Assembly: GCA_937862885.1 (NCBI GenBank)
Contig: CALMEE010000062.1
Location: forward strand, 1-64,000
Direction of reading: 5' to 3'
DNA from: an uncultured Planctomycetaceae bacterium
Lineage (GTDB): Bacteria; Planctomycetota; Planctomycetia; Pirellulales; Pirellulaceae
DNA length: 64,000 nt
Positions 47,978 to 58,993 of the stretch are shown piece by piece; within the stretch, counting starts at the first letter, position 1; each line of letters begins with the position of its first letter. Both the position numbers and the translations under genes were made by a program. The notes below the pieces were generated by a model. That model made no database searches. It was given only the letters and a program-made list of their open reading frames with translations, and had not been told where the DNA came from.

Positions 47978-49906
47978 TTGAACCGAATTAGTCCAATTGG
48001 CTCAATTGTGAAACGAAACCGCACTTTAATTCACTATTTCTTCGGGTTTCTGAGTGCAAGTCTTTTGACATTTGCCTCGGAGAACTCCGTGCCAACCAAG
48101 ATTGCAATTGCACAGACCTCAACTGTTAACGTCGACGTCGAGCGGAGCGTGCTCGACTCAGCGTATAACGAGCGACTGAGTGCATTGGCGGCCAAATGCG
48201 ATGAGCTGGGGCTAGTTGACCAGGCTGAAACGACCCGAACATGGTTTGTTCGCCGACTTCCTGACCGTATGTACTTTTTTGTTCCGCCGGAATCAGATCC
48301 TCTATTGCCGCCGGATGACGCTGATCGAAATGTCAAGTTTTGGTACCAACATATGCTCAAAATCCGTGAAGAACATGCCGCTTCGTTGTTCGCGTTGGCC
48401 GCCGAAATTGCTGAAGATGATTCCGCACAGGCGTTTCAATTGCTGCATGAAGTATTGAGGGAAAATCCGGGGCATGAACCAGCACGCAAAGCCCTGGGGT
48501 ATCGGCGTAGCGGCGAAGGCTTGTGGCTCCGCGACCAGAGGCGAGTGAGAGCAAATCCAGCTCCGCGCGATCACGATTTGTTTGGTTGGAAGCGGCGAGA
48601 GTATTGGAAGGTCTCGTCTCGCCACTTTTCGATCGACTGTTCAGGGAACGATGCTGCTAGTCGTGAAGCGGGATTGAAATTGGCTGAAATGGCCGACCGC
48701 TGGTACATCGTGTGGAGGCAGTTGTTTTTCGATTATTGGAACCGCGGCCAATCCGTCAAGAAGTGGATCGAGGGCCAATCGTCCGATTCGGGATCGCACC
48801 ACAATTTCGAGGTAGTGCTCTTTAAAGATCGGGCTCATTATTTGACAAGTCTCAGTTCAGTAACAGGCATCGAAATCTCCAGTGGATACTACGATGATCG
48901 ACTAAAACGGTCGTTTTTCTATGTTGATGAAGTCGACTCGCACGACACCTGGATACACGAATTAACCCACCAATGGTTCCAGGAAACGATCCCCACAAGA
49001 CCGAAGCCCGCTGAAAACTCAGCTACTTGGGTCATGGAAGGCGTTGCGATGTTCATGGAATCACTGAAAGATCATGGTACATACATCACGATTGGTGGCA
49101 GCGACGCCACACGCCTGCAATATGCGCGATTGCGGTTCAATCGGGACCAATTCTTCTTGCCCATGGAAACCGTTGATCAAATGGGCCGGGAACAATTTCA
49201 AAATCATGCGGAGGTTCGCTCGCTGTACAGTCAAGTTGCCGGCGTTTGCCACCATATCATGTTAAGCGATGCCCGCTTCGCGTTTATTGAATTATTAAAG
49301 TCGATTTACGGGCGGCGCGACACGCGTCAAACCACCCCTGATTTCTTAGGATCGCTCAAAATCTTGGATGACAACTATCAAGCGTGGCTGTTGCCAGTTG
49401 ACTCGAAGATCCTCGGCCAACTGACTCCCAATAACAACATCGCATTCTCTTTGCCAAGTTCCGAGTTAAACGATGCTGATCTTAAAAATTTGAGTCGATT
49501 CGTGTCGCTAGAATGGTTAGAACTGTCCAAGAATCCAATTTCCGACAGTGCGATTGTCCACTTGAAAGACATGACGCAATTGAGGCAGTTGTTTTTGGAT
49601 TCAACCTTGATAACGGACGCCGGAGCGGCTCAACTAGCCGAGTTGTTGTCGTTAGAGCAAATTGATCTTGCCGCGACTGCGATCACTGATGCAGGCATTG
49701 CTGCGTTGTGCAGGCTTCCCAATTTGCGCGTACTGATGGTGGCAAAAACCAAAATCAGCGACGAGGGTCTGAAGCTACTTTCGGACCATCCGAACTTGAG
49801 TGTCCTCGACGTTCGTGCGACCAATGTTACGCCAACTGGTATCGAGTTACTCAGGCAAAAGAAGCCAGCCATTGATCTCCACCATACGACTCAAAACTCG
49901 CCCTAG
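47978..49906 (+). CDS. Exported zincin-type metalloprotease with C-terminal leucine-rich repeats
   Basis: Start is TTG with AGAGG 5 bases upstream. The 642-residue protein has a signal-like N-terminus (hydrophobic 18-35), a helical region, then a zincin domain with HELTHQW at 327-333 and a downstream MEGVAMFME segment providing the third ligand. The C-terminus (about 490-635) has five to six leucine-rich repeats of the LEWLELSKNPISDSAI type. Planctomycete DUF1570-like proteins have this order. LRRs probably mediate target recognition; cleavage targets are unknown. Confidence 0.85.
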   Translation: MNRISPIGSIVKRNRTLIHYFFGFLSASLLTFASENSVPTKIAIAQTSTVNVDVERSVLDSAYNERLSALAAKCDELGLVDQAETTRTWFVRRLPDRMYFFVPPESDPLLPPDDADRNVKFWYQHMLKIREEHAASLFALAAEIAEDDSAQAFQLLHEVLRENPGHEPARKALGYRRSGEGLWLRDQRRVRANPAPRDHDLFGWKRREYWKVSSRHFSIDCSGNDAASREAGLKLAEMADRWYIVWRQLFFDYWNRGQSVKKWIEGQSSDSGSHHNFEVVLFKDRAHYLTSLSSVTGIEISSGYYDDRLKRSFFYVDEVDSHDTWIHELTHQWFQETIPTRPKPAENSATWVMEGVAMFMESLKDHGTYITIGGSDATRLQYARLRFNRDQFFLPMETVDQMGREQFQNHAEVRSLYSQVAGVCHHIMLSDARFAFIELLKSIYGRRDTRQTTPDFLGSLKILDDNYQAWLLPVDSKILGQLTPNNNIAFSLPSSELNDADLKNLSRFVSLEWLELSKNPISDSAIVHLKDMTQLRQLFLDSTLITDAGAAQLAELLSLEQIDLAATAITDAGIAALCRLPNLRVLMVAKTKISDEGLKLLSDHPNLSVLDVRATNVTPTGIELLRQKKPAIDLHHTTQNSP

Positions 49907-50363
49907 AAAATGTCCCGCAATCGCAGCCATCGATGAGCCCGGGTTTTAAGCGTACCAATTTGCTTTCGTGGATCTCGATCACGCCCCAAGAATCAGCCAA
50001 TGCTCAGAAAATGACTAAAAGATTAGCCATTCACCAGGATTTTTTTGTCAATTCGCTGAATTGGACCTTTACAACGCGACTGATTTTCGTGTAATGCACC
50101 TCACGTTCGGGCAGTTTTCCAGACAATTGCCTGCTTTTCGCCCGATAATCCAATGAGCGAGGTCAATTAAAGATTGGCAGGTCGATGTTTGAATGACTGA
50201 AAAAGTGGGTGTTTGTCCAGGGACTGTGCAAGTGACCGCCGACAAGAGCGGCAATAAGCCCAACTTCGACCCTTGGTTGTGAAGTAAATTCCACACTGTT
50301 CGCCGTTGTTTCTATAATTGATTTTTCAGGTTCTCCGCTCCAAATATTTGATGTTGATAGGCC
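49907..50363. other. Gene-free stretch
   Basis: About 460 bp. No hairpin with T run or RNA gene was recognised. Confidence 0.4.
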
Positions 50364-50369
50364 TTGATA

Positions 50370-51008
50370 ATGAAACCAAATCCAAAACGCAGTAATACTC
50401 CTCGTAAAGATCGTACTCGCATTGGCGCGGTAGCTGGTGCGGTGGTCGGCCTGATGATTGTTGTGTCGGTCGAAGCGAATAGTCAGCAAATCGCGGGTCG
50501 GGAGCTTGACCAGCAAACGCTTCAATTGATTGAGCACTATTGCTTGACGAGTTGGCGAAATTCTCGCTTACCGGAGGCGGAATGGGATGACAGCACGCAA
50601 CAAGTTCTGTTAGAGTTACTCGAAACTTTGACGCCGGAGGAAATCGTTGAAGCGATTCGTTCTCCTGACTCTGCGGCGAGACGGGACCTGAATCGTGCCA
50701 TCTGGCGGATTTGCAAACGTGTGAAACGCCAGCAGCCGTTGAGTTCTTTGAGCGAAGTTGACATTCCTGCACGTGCAGAATCCGATCGGTTCGAACAACT
50801 TGATCAACACGTGCATCTGCTGCGTGAAGTTGCCAATCACGAGCTAACTGCACCCCAAGGAGACGTAGTTGAAATGTTGCTCAATGGCAGAACGGTCGCA
50901 CAGATCGCCAAGAAGCTGCAGACCTCGCCGGCACGTATCAGCGACGTGAAATATCGTGCGATTAAGAAGCTGCGCGAGTTATTAGAATCCAACGAGTCGG
51001 CTGCCTGA
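50370..51008 (+). CDS. Sigma-70-like protein with N-terminal hydrophobic segment
   Basis: I start at the ATG; a TTG two codons earlier is also possible. Residues about 20-37 (IGAVAGAVVGLMIVVSVEA) are a hydrophobic stretch long enough to cross a membrane. The middle (about 50-120) resembles sigma region 2 weakly (LPEAEWDDSTQQVLLELLE). The C-terminus (about 160-205) is a clear helix-turn-helix of sigma region 4 (GRTVAQIAKKLQTSPARISDVKYRAIKKL). If the N-terminus is real, this is a membrane-tethered sigma factor; if translation starts at an inner Met or GTG, it is an ordinary ECF-like sigma. A following PntB gene is convergent. Confidence 0.75.
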   Translation: MKPNPKRSNTPRKDRTRIGAVAGAVVGLMIVVSVEANSQQIAGRELDQQTLQLIEHYCLTSWRNSRLPEAEWDDSTQQVLLELLETLTPEEIVEAIRSPDSAARRDLNRAIWRICKRVKRQQPLSSLSEVDIPARAESDRFEQLDQHVHLLREVANHELTAPQGDVVEMLLNGRTVAQIAKKLQTSPARISDVKYRAIKKLRELLESNESAA

Positions 51009-51128
51009 TACTAAGCTGGATTCTGGTAGTTAGCGGCAATGGCCTACGCGTGATTCTGAGTTAGCATACTTCCAAAACCGGAATCTTGGTGCTGCATGCG
51101 CGAGTGGAAATTTTCAGGCGTCGGGATA

Positions 51129-52583
51129 CTACATCGATCCGTTTCGCAAATGGGCTAAGATGTTGTCGACACTGGATTTGGCATCGCCGAACAGCATGTA
51201 CGTGTTGTCCTTGTAAAAAAGCGGATTATCGATACCGGAATATCCGGTCGCCATGCTACGTTTCAAGACGACAACCTGGGCGGCCTTCCATGCCTGCAAA
51301 ACGGGCATCCCGTAAATTGGGCTGCTGGGATCATCCATGGCGGATGGATTGACAATATCATTGGCACCAATGATCAACACGACATCGGTCTCCGGAAAGT
51401 CGTCGTTGATCTCTTCCATTTCCAGGACATAGTCATAGGGTACTTTGGCCTCGGCAAGTAACACGTTCATGTGTCCCGGAAGACGACCAGCAACCGGATG
51501 TATGGCGAACCGCGTTTCGACTCCGCGATCCTTAAGGGCTTTGGTAATTTCGTACACCGGATGTTGCGCTTGGGCGACCGCCATGCCGTAGCCGGGCACA
51601 ATGATCACTCGTCTTGCATTGACCAGACTTTGGGCCGTCTCATCCGCCAAGATCTCGTTCCAGGTCAAGTTCTCGCGAGATTGCTGCCCATCTGCAGCAG
51701 GTTTACCACTATCCGTTCCAAATCCGCCTAATATCACACTGATAAACGATCGATTCATGGCTGAGCACATGATGTAACTCAGAATCGCTCCACTACTTCC
51801 GACGAGGGCACCGGTCACGATGAGCAAATCGCTGGGGATCAAGAATCCAATTGCGGCAGCCGCCCATCCGCTGTAGCTATTGAGCATCGAAACGACAACT
51901 GGCATATCCGCCCCGCCAATGGCCATCACCAAATGAAAGCCAATCACGAACGAGATCGCCGTCATGATGAGCAGCGGAATCAAGCTCAGAGAGCCCGCGA
52001 ACAAAAACCACACGCCCAACAACACACAAGTGACAACCATTCCGAGGTTGAGCAAATGGCGGCCAGGTAGCATGTAGGGGCTAGATCCAATTACCTCTTG
52101 CAGTTTTCCCCAGGCGACTACGGAGCCGGTGAATGTGATCCCACCGATGAAAACCCCGAGAAACACCTCAATTTCGTGAATAAGCTGGTCCATTTGCGTC
52201 GTAAATTCATGCTTTTCGACATGACTAGCAATGCCGACAATCACGGCTGCGATACCGACGAAACTGTGAAGTATCGCGACCAATTGCGGCATTGCTTTCA
52301 TATCGACTTTGCGAGCGACAACCGCTCCAATGGCACTTCCCACGCCGATTGCCGCCAGAGTAAGCACGAGGAACGTCAACATGATTGATTTTTCATTCGC
52401 GTCCTGTACTTCTTGCCAACGATAAAATAGAGCAACTAGAGTCGCGGATACTGCAATTGTGATCCCGACGATGCCGAACAAGTTGCCGCGACGGGCTGAC
52501 TCGTGTTTGCTTAGTCCGCCTAGACTGAAAATAAAGCAGATGGCTGCAACAAGACAGATGATAAGAAAAAGACTTTCGTTCAC
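51129..52583 (-). CDS. pntB: NAD(P) transhydrogenase subunit beta
   Basis: PntB binds NADP(H) and, with PntA, couples hydride transfer between NADH and NADP+ to proton flow. The 484-residue protein starts with GTG and has about eight membrane segments in its first half, then the cytoplasmic domain III with [18 protein letters not shown] and [13 protein letters not shown]. It follows pntA with a 200 bp gap. Confidence 0.97.
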   Translation of the reverse strand: MNESLFLIICLVAAICFIFSLGGLSKHESARRGNLFGIVGITIAVSATLVALFYRWQEVQDANEKSIMLTFLVLTLAAIGVGSAIGAVVARKVDMKAMPQLVAILHSFVGIAAVIVGIASHVEKHEFTTQMDQLIHEIEVFLGVFIGGITFTGSVVAWGKLQEVIGSSPYMLPGRHLLNLGMVVTCVLLGVWFLFAGSLSLIPLLIMTAISFVIGFHLVMAIGGADMPVVVSMLNSYSGWAAAAIGFLIPSDLLIVTGALVGSSGAILSYIMCSAMNRSFISVILGGFGTDSGKPAADGQQSRENLTWNEILADETAQSLVNARRVIIVPGYGMAVAQAQHPVYEITKALKDRGVETRFAIHPVAGRLPGHMNVLLAEAKVPYDYVLEMEEINDDFPETDVVLIIGANDIVNPSAMDDPSSPIYGMPVLQAWKAAQVVVLKRSMATGYSGIDNPLFYKDNTYMLFGDAKSSVDNILAHLRNGSM

Positions 52584-52783
52584 GATTCGTTCAAAATCCA
52601 GTGTTAAGTTCGTCTTCGTAACGAAGGAAAAATAAATTTGGCACTCGTTGACGTTGTTTCACCACTTACGTTAGAACGCCTCACACAACCTCGCACGAAA
52701 TAGTTGGCACGAAACCACAACTTCGGTGCCGAGAAGTATTGATTTCCGGCGGATAAGCGCGGAGGTCATTCATCGTCCCATCC

Positions 52784-54343
52784 TCAATCTTTGCGAAACA
52801 TCCCCAACATCCTTTGGGTTACCAAAAAGCCACCACTTACATTGATACTGGCCAGCAAAATGGCGACCAAAGCAAGAACGGAAGGCAAGATGCTCGTGCC
52901 GATCTTGAATAAAGCGCCAATGATAATAATACCGCTGATTGCGTTGGTCACACTCATCAACGGCGTATGTAATGCCGGCGTGACATTCCAAACCACTTGC
53001 CAACCGACGAAGCACGCCAAAACAAAAACCGTAAAATGGGCGACAAACGTCGGTGGAAAAAACAATCCGATCACCAACATGGTCGCCACGCCAAACAGCA
53101 ATCCAGCGATCATCCAATAGCGACGCCGTCGCGCGTTACGCATTGCAACTTCGGCCAGCGCCGCCTCTCGATCAACGGCAACGGGTTTACTTTCCGGAAC
53201 TACCTTCGCTTCCGCTTGTTCAAACGGTTTGGGGGGCCACCTCACCTCCCCTTCATGAACCACTAAGCTGCCATGCACGATTTCATCGTGTAAGTTCAAG
53301 TGGAACTGGCCGTCTTTGTTTGGTGTCAAGTCACTCAAAAAGTTCACGAGGTTGTTGGCGCATAGCGTTGAGGATTGCGTGGGAAGTCTGCTTGGAAGAT
53401 CCGTAAATCCAATCAGCGTAACGTCGTGTTCTCTGACAACTTCCCCCGGTTTAGTCAACTCGCAGTTTCCCCCTTGTTCCGCAGCCAAGTCGACGATGAC
53501 ACTCCCCGGTTTCATTGACCGCACCATCTCGGCAGTGATTAGCGTGGGTGCTGTTTTTCCGGGAATCAAAGCGGTTGTAACAATGATATCGACTTCTTTT
53601 GCTTGGCGAGCAAAAAGTTCCATTTCCGCTTTGATGAACTCAGGGCTCATGGTTTTCGCATAACCACCGGCGCCTTCGCCCGACTCCTCAAATTCTAATT
53701 CGAGGAATTCGCCTCCCATGCTCTTGACTTGGTCTTTTACGGCAGGCCTGGTATCGAAAGCTCGAACGACGGCGCCCAAGCTGGATGCGGTACCAATCGC
53801 GGCAAGTCCGGCCACACCCGCACCAATCACCAACACTTTGGCGGGGGGAACTTTCCCCGCAGCCGTGATCTGGCCGGTGAAAAAACTCCCAAAATGATTG
53901 GCGGCTTCAATTACAGCACGATATCCTGCGATATTCGCCATAGAACTCAGAGCATCAAGTTTTTGCGCACGGCTAATTCTGGGAACGCAGTCCATGGCGA
54001 GCGTATGGACGTTTTGCCGACTCAATGCCTGAAGCAATTCCGGGTCCTTGGCGGGCCAGATAAAGCTAATTAGCAAGGTACTTCGTCGCATCGAGGCCAC
54101 TTCAGCGAGCGTAGGCGGCAAAACTTTCAACACGACGGACGCGCGAGATAATAGTTGCAGGGGGTCTGTTTCAATCGACGCTCCCGCGTTTCGAAAGCTA
54201 TCGTCAGTAAAGGACGCGAGTTCGCCGCTGCCTGATTGCACAATCACTTCGTAACCGAGTTTGATCAGCTTTCTGACGGAGTCGGGAGTCGCCGCAACTC
54301 GGCGTTCGTTGAGGGCAATTTCCTTTGGTATGCCGATAATCAT
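52784..54343 (-). CDS. pntA: NAD(P) transhydrogenase subunit alpha
   Basis: PntA binds NAD(H). The 519-residue length matches the E. coli single-chain alpha subunit. It contains the alanine-dehydrogenase-like domain I with the dinucleotide motif GAGVAG at 174-179, then membrane helices in the last third (about 405-500). The gene is upstream of pntB in the normal order. Confidence 0.97.
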   Translation of the reverse strand: MIIGIPKEIALNERRVAATPDSVRKLIKLGYEVIVQSGSGELASFTDDSFRNAGASIETDPLQLLSRASVVLKVLPPTLAEVASMRRSTLLISFIWPAKDPELLQALSRQNVHTLAMDCVPRISRAQKLDALSSMANIAGYRAVIEAANHFGSFFTGQITAAGKVPPAKVLVIGAGVAGLAAIGTASSLGAVVRAFDTRPAVKDQVKSMGGEFLELEFEESGEGAGGYAKTMSPEFIKAEMELFARQAKEVDIIVTTALIPGKTAPTLITAEMVRSMKPGSVIVDLAAEQGGNCELTKPGEVVREHDVTLIGFTDLPSRLPTQSSTLCANNLVNFLSDLTPNKDGQFHLNLHDEIVHGSLVVHEGEVRWPPKPFEQAEAKVVPESKPVAVDREAALAEVAMRNARRRRYWMIAGLLFGVATMLVIGLFFPPTFVAHFTVFVLACFVGWQVVWNVTPALHTPLMSVTNAISGIIIIGALFKIGTSILPSVLALVAILLASINVSGGFLVTQRMLGMFRKD

Positions 54344-54988
54344 TTACTTTGATACGATGTAGTTAGACTGTACAAACAAAGAACCAAAAGACTAAAATCA
54401 GGTGTAGTCGCTTCGACCAAGATTTATCGCCAGTCCCCAGTCGTCGCGTCTTGTTTCCGCGACGGAGTTGCAACGGTCCTCATCCGATGATCAAGGGGGC
54501 TGTCAATAAGTTTTGCGCAGCATGCTTGATGACATAAAATCGAGCAAGTGGTTTATCAACGTACAATTTTCGGTTGTACGCGAACATGACGTAAGCTCGA
54601 TCTTTGAGTATGCCGTGTACAAACAAATGTAACTGGACGATGTCCCACCCCCTAGCATGAATGACGCACTAGGGCTCGGAAAAAGTCATAAAAGTCGCAT
54701 TAGCGAACATTAAGATGTTACTCGTTTCGCCGTGAGTTTCAACCGGTCTGAGTTCAAGGACTCTGTTAAAGCGTCGCGTACAATACGGTGAGTATTGGAG
54801 CGAACGTGTATTGACGTTTCGAACTAGGGTTAACCAAGGCCTTTGTTATTTGTAGAGTGAGTAAGCGCAGAAACGTCAATTTTGCCTCAACCGCAGTGAC
54901 CTAAACGTTCATTGCAATCGCAGACGGTAACCAGCTTTGGTGCCATAAGTAGCCAGTCTAAAAAGTTAATTTTTTTGGTGACCGAAAG
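54344..54988. other. Gene-free stretch upstream of pntA
   Basis: About 645 bp between divergent genes. No operator or RNA element was recognised. Confidence 0.4.
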
Positions 54989-55459
54989 ATGAAGCAAGCA
55001 GCAATTTTAAGTGGCGTTATTTTGATGGCGATTGGCTTTGTTGGCTACTTTGGTCAATGGGTTGATTCGCCGAGTCCGTCAAGCGATACCGATGTCGCCA
55101 ACAGTGTCGGGGACGACCGAGCGACCGACGTAGAAGATTCAGCACCCAAAAAGCCGAGTCCGACGGCGTTACTTCCAGCCATGTTCGGCCTTGTCATGCT
55201 TATTTGCGGAGTCGTGGCAACCAATGAAAAGGCTAAGAAGCATGCCATGCACCTTGCCGCAGGCATTGCCTTAATTGGAGGCCTCGCAGGCTTGGGCCGA
55301 GGAATTCCGGGTTTGATTAAGGTCATCAACGCGGAACCTGGTTTTAATTCCAGACCCGTTTTATTTATTTGGTTAATGGTGATCGTGTGCGTGGCATTCT
55401 TGATCTTGGCTGTTCGCTCGTTTTTGCACGCCAGGCGCCCCAACAACCCTGCATCGTAG
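54989..55459 (+). CDS. Small polytopic membrane protein, unknown
   Basis: 156 residues with four hydrophobic segments (about 5-22, 61-80, 86-106, 125-148) and a polar linker rich in Asp and Ser after the first. GGTGA precedes the ATG. Not related to a recognised family. Its orientation opposes the coiled-coil membrane pair downstream. Confidence 0.75.
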   Translation: MKQAAILSGVILMAIGFVGYFGQWVDSPSPSSDTDVANSVGDDRATDVEDSAPKKPSPTALLPAMFGLVMLICGVVATNEKAKKHAMHLAAGIALIGGLAGLGRGIPGLIKVINAEPGFNSRPVLFIWLMVIVCVAFLILAVRSFLHARRPNNPAS

Positions 55460-55650
55460 CCATTTACAAGAAAATTTCGCCAGAGAGCCGCAAAGAGAAT
55501 TGTACGGCTTTGACAGCCGTCCTGTTGGGTGATAGCCAGACAGAATAGAACGCAAATCTCGAAGGACGAGTCCTTGCTCCCTCGAAGTTGCCAGATTTCT
55601 TTGCAGGGCCACTAGGCCATTCGAATGCAATTGCGGTCAGCAACTGCCAA

Positions 55651-55872
55651 TCATTCTCGGGCTGGTATCGCTGAACTAGTGTCCCAGCCACCAAATTGAT
55701 TAAATTCGGTGAACAAAATGATCGTTCCAATTACCAGCGACAAAAACGAGATCACTAGCATGACAGTATAGATATTGAGACCTTGCTTCCGTGTTGGAGT
55801 CACTGCAGTCGCAACCGATGGTTCGACAAGCGACTCGCTAGGTGCTGAGGCTTCAAAGTATTGTTCAGCCAT
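55651..55872 (-). CDS. Small single-pass membrane protein of a conserved-looking pair
   Basis: 73 residues, with an acidic N-terminal region and one membrane helix at about 34-54 (YTVMLVISFLSLVIGTIILF). It lies 77 bp downstream of the 280-residue coiled-coil protein on the same strand, so they may be co-transcribed. No function is known. Confidence 0.7.
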   Translation of the reverse strand: MAEQYFEASAPSESLVEPSVATAVTPTRKQGLNIYTVMLVISFLSLVIGTIILFTEFNQFGGWDTSSAIPARE

Positions 55873-55949
55873 ATACGCTACTTCCGAATTAAACTCATTT
55901 TGAAACTTTGGCTAACATGCAAACGTACCGAGGCAAGTGTTTCGCCACA

Positions 55950-56792
55950 CTATTTGCTCATGGCCACTGGTCGAGACCATTCTGTAGTTACGTTGTCGCC
56001 AATCTCGATTGCTGATTTCGTCATTTCCGGAATCAAGCGTGCGACCGCTCGATTATTGAACGTACGAATAACGGTCGCGGATCCGCGGAACCTATTGTCA
56101 CGATAAACATCGACCGTATGTCCGTTTTTAATGCCGTCGTCTTCGCCTAAACTAAATTCGACCAACTCACCGGTTACGCCCGTCACGATGCCGGTTAGAA
56201 CTGGCGCGATATGCTCGGTCAACGAATTTTCGTTCTTGCCTAAGCTATTTAATACCTTCGTCGACTTTGCCAAGGAGTTTGCTAAGACAGCGCGTTGTTG
56301 TTCGAGAGCGTCGACTTTGCCTCGATTTTCAAACACCTGCGTTTGCAGTTCGATCACACGCTGATTCTCGTGAGCGATATTTTCGACCAGCCCCCGAATT
56401 TGAGTCGTCAAGCTAACCACTTGTTGATCTTGTTCCTTAATGCGCTCTTCAGCTTGTTGTAACGTATTCGACAACACCAAGAGGTTTGCCTGAGCAGTCA
56501 ATAGTTCCTTTTCTTTCGACTCGTACTTGCGTTTTTCGGCCTGCCATTGCGATTCGAGTTGCGCCAACATCAACTGCCGCGCGACCTTCTCTTTTTGAAT
56601 GACGATTTCTTTCTTGGCAATTTCAGCAGCCAGGGCCTTTTGATTCGCGAGCCGCTGATTGGCGATCCGCTGGTTCTCCTCAGCTCTTTGCTTCCAGTTT
56701 TGATGGGATGCAGCAACCATGAATGCCACGAACAAGAAGAGAATGCTCATGACCATAATCAGCAAAGTTAAGATCTTGCCCAGTAAATTCAT
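55950..56792 (-). CDS. Membrane-anchored coiled-coil protein with C-terminal beta domain
   Basis: The 280-residue protein has a membrane helix (about 8-30), an extended coiled coil (about 35-185) and a compact C-terminal domain (about 205-278) containing VEFSLGEDDGIKNGHTVDVYR and a final GDNVTTEW, a pattern seen in envelope beta-barrel-like binding domains but not assigned. AAGGG is 9 bases upstream. It probably works at the envelope with the small downstream protein. Confidence 0.8.
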   Translation of the reverse strand: MNLLGKILTLLIMVMSILFLFVAFMVAASHQNWKQRAEENQRIANQRLANQKALAAEIAKKEIVIQKEKVARQLMLAQLESQWQAEKRKYESKEKELLTAQANLLVLSNTLQQAEERIKEQDQQVVSLTTQIRGLVENIAHENQRVIELQTQVFENRGKVDALEQQRAVLANSLAKSTKVLNSLGKNENSLTEHIAPVLTGIVTGVTGELVEFSLGEDDGIKNGHTVDVYRDNRFRGSATVIRTFNNRAVARLIPEMTKSAIEIGDNVTTEWSRPVAMSK

Positions 56793-57346
56793 TGTCGGAC
56801 GTCCCTTGTATGTAATCTAAATCAAGATAACCCAGATTGATCTGATAAAGTCGACCAGAACTAATCAGTTTAACTAGCCGAACTAGATTTTCTACGCGAA
56901 AAATTCGCCAGAAAACAAAATTTGAGTATCTCCATATTATAGTTGCCGCAAAAACGGCATGTCAACGATTTCGTCGGCATTCTAGATGGACAGACATCGA
57001 GAAACTCTACGATATCGTTACAGATGGTTTAACTCGCGTGATGCGAATCCCAACGAGAAACCTCCTCAAGCTTCATCTTCTTAGAATAATTGCACTAGTT
57101 CAGATTTCGACTGTCCAAATCGGCCGAATGCTGGGTTTTCCAATTTTTATGCCATTTTCTCGGAAATCCTCAAGAAATTCAATCAGTTTCCAGGAATGGC
57201 CAACCCGTCAAAGTTACTTGTTCATCCCGAAAGCTCGGCACAGTCGCTCCAGACAGCCGACCAGCGTAGAGATGGCGGACCATGTTCCCAAGCAGACATA
57301 TTTGCCAAATCACGCGCGGATCCGGCACATGAGGCAACACGCGGAC
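56793..57346. other. Gene-free stretch
   Basis: Contains a shadow open frame that overlaps the alanine dehydrogenase end. No supported gene or RNA. Confidence 0.4.
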
Positions 57347-58447
57347 CTAAAGACTCTCAAACTTCATGTTAAACGTCTCTGCGACAGGTCGATTCGAAAC
57401 GCGACCTTGGTGGATATTTACGGCATCACGAATGGGTTGGCTAGATTGTATGGCATCGGCGATGCCCTGATTTGCCAACATGACTACCCAAGGAAGCGTC
57501 ACGTTACACAAAGCAAACGTACTTGTACGCCCGACCGCACCGGGCATATTGGCAACGCAGTAATGTACGACCTCCTCTTCGATGTAAACTGGGTCACTAT
57601 GTGAGGTGGGGCGTGTGGTCTCCACACAACCACCTTGGTCGACGGCAACATCCACAATCACACTCCCCGGCTTCATCAATTTCAAGTCTTCGCGCGTTAT
57701 CAACTTTGGGGCTCTGGCAGCGGGAATCAGAACAGCTCCAATCACCAAGTCCGATAGTTGCAGTTGCTCGCGAATCGTCATTCTGTCACTGAACAAGACG
57801 TTGACGTTTGCCGGCATAATATCGTCCAGGTAACGCAATCGTTCCATGTTGACATCCAAAATGGTGACGTCAGCCTGGAAGCCGGCTGCAATTTTCGCCG
57901 CATTGGTACCGACCACGCCGCCGCCAATAATGGTTATGTGTGCCGGTGCAACGCCGGGTACCCCACCTAACAAGATTCCACGCCCCATTTGTGGACGTTC
58001 CAAGAATCGTGCTCCTTCCTGGATGCTCATTCTGCCCGCAACTTCGCTCATCGGAGTTAGGAGCGGCAACGATCCATTTGGGCCGCTGAGGGTTTCGTAT
58101 GCCACGCAGGTTGTCCCCGATTTGATCATGGCTTCGGTCAATTCGCGGTCCGCAGCAAAATGGAAGAAAGTGAAAATGATTTGATTCGGTCTCAACCACT
58201 TATATTCGATCGGCTGCGGCTCTTTTACCTTGACCAGCATATCCGCGCGCTCAAAAAGTTCTTTTGAGTTTGGAACGATTTCGGCTCCCTGATCGACATA
58301 TTCAGCGTCTGAAACGCCGCTGCCGATACCCGCGTTCTGTTCCACCAATACCTGATGACCATGCTTCACCAGCTCGTACACTCCGACAGGCAGCAGCGCA
58401 ACTCGGTACTCGTCTTTTTTGACCTCTTTAGGTACACCGACAATCAT
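57347..58447 (-). CDS. ald: Alanine dehydrogenase
   Basis: Ald reversibly deaminates L-alanine to pyruvate with NAD. I start at the Met in MIVGVPKEVKKDEYRVAL because GGAG lies 7 bases before it; an upstream Met two codons earlier has a spacing of only one base. The 366-residue protein has the dinucleotide motif GGGVVG and the substrate segment RMSIQEGARFLE. It shares its fold with PntA. No operon partner. Confidence 0.95.
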   Translation of the reverse strand: MIVGVPKEVKKDEYRVALLPVGVYELVKHGHQVLVEQNAGIGSGVSDAEYVDQGAEIVPNSKELFERADMLVKVKEPQPIEYKWLRPNQIIFTFFHFAADRELTEAMIKSGTTCVAYETLSGPNGSLPLLTPMSEVAGRMSIQEGARFLERPQMGRGILLGGVPGVAPAHITIIGGGVVGTNAAKIAAGFQADVTILDVNMERLRYLDDIMPANVNVLFSDRMTIREQLQLSDLVIGAVLIPAARAPKLITREDLKLMKPGSVIVDVAVDQGGCVETTRPTSHSDPVYIEEEVVHYCVANMPGAVGRTSTFALCNVTLPWVVMLANQGIADAIQSSQPIRDAVNIHQGRVSNRPVAETFNMKFESL

Positions 58448-58993
58448 CTTCATTCTCCATATTTCATCGCGAACAATAACCTCTGCCAAGCCTCATCGCC
58501 GCATGATTGCGGGGCTCGGAGAATCGGGATTTTGCACCGTCGGGTATTCTTTGAACTTAGCCAAAACAACTTGAAGCTTTTGCATGCCGGTGCGAAGTGA
58601 CGTTTGAGAACGTAATAAAATCGTGGTGCCCAGTGACAACCGTCACGCCTCGCCATTGCAAAAAATAACGGCTTCGGCAACCGAAAGTTTCACGCCCCAA
58701 GTCAAAAGCTCCGCCAAGCATTTCAACAGACCGGCTGCGAAAATTCAAGGACCCCAGCGACCTAGTTGCGAAACGAACCGATTCACAACTTGGCAAACCG
58801 ATAATTTTGGATATTCCACATCGATATCTACGTGGAACAATCGGAAAACTTGATGGTCTTGCTCTCAACCAGAGCGTTGCCTCCGCGTCAAAGTAAGAAC
58901 ATCTGTCAGTGCGCAAAGAAAACTGCCTTGCAACACATGGGCGCAATTGTGCGCAAGTGATTCGGCGCAACAGTTCGTTCGTAGCATTTCTAC
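58448..58993. other. Gene-free stretch
   Basis: About 545 bp between ald and der. Open frames do not resemble proteins. Confidence 0.4.

Noticed and set aside
57038-57604. 188-residue plus-strand open frame overlapping alanine dehydrogenase
   Set aside because: About half of it is antisense to ald, and the sequence shows no protein-like pattern.
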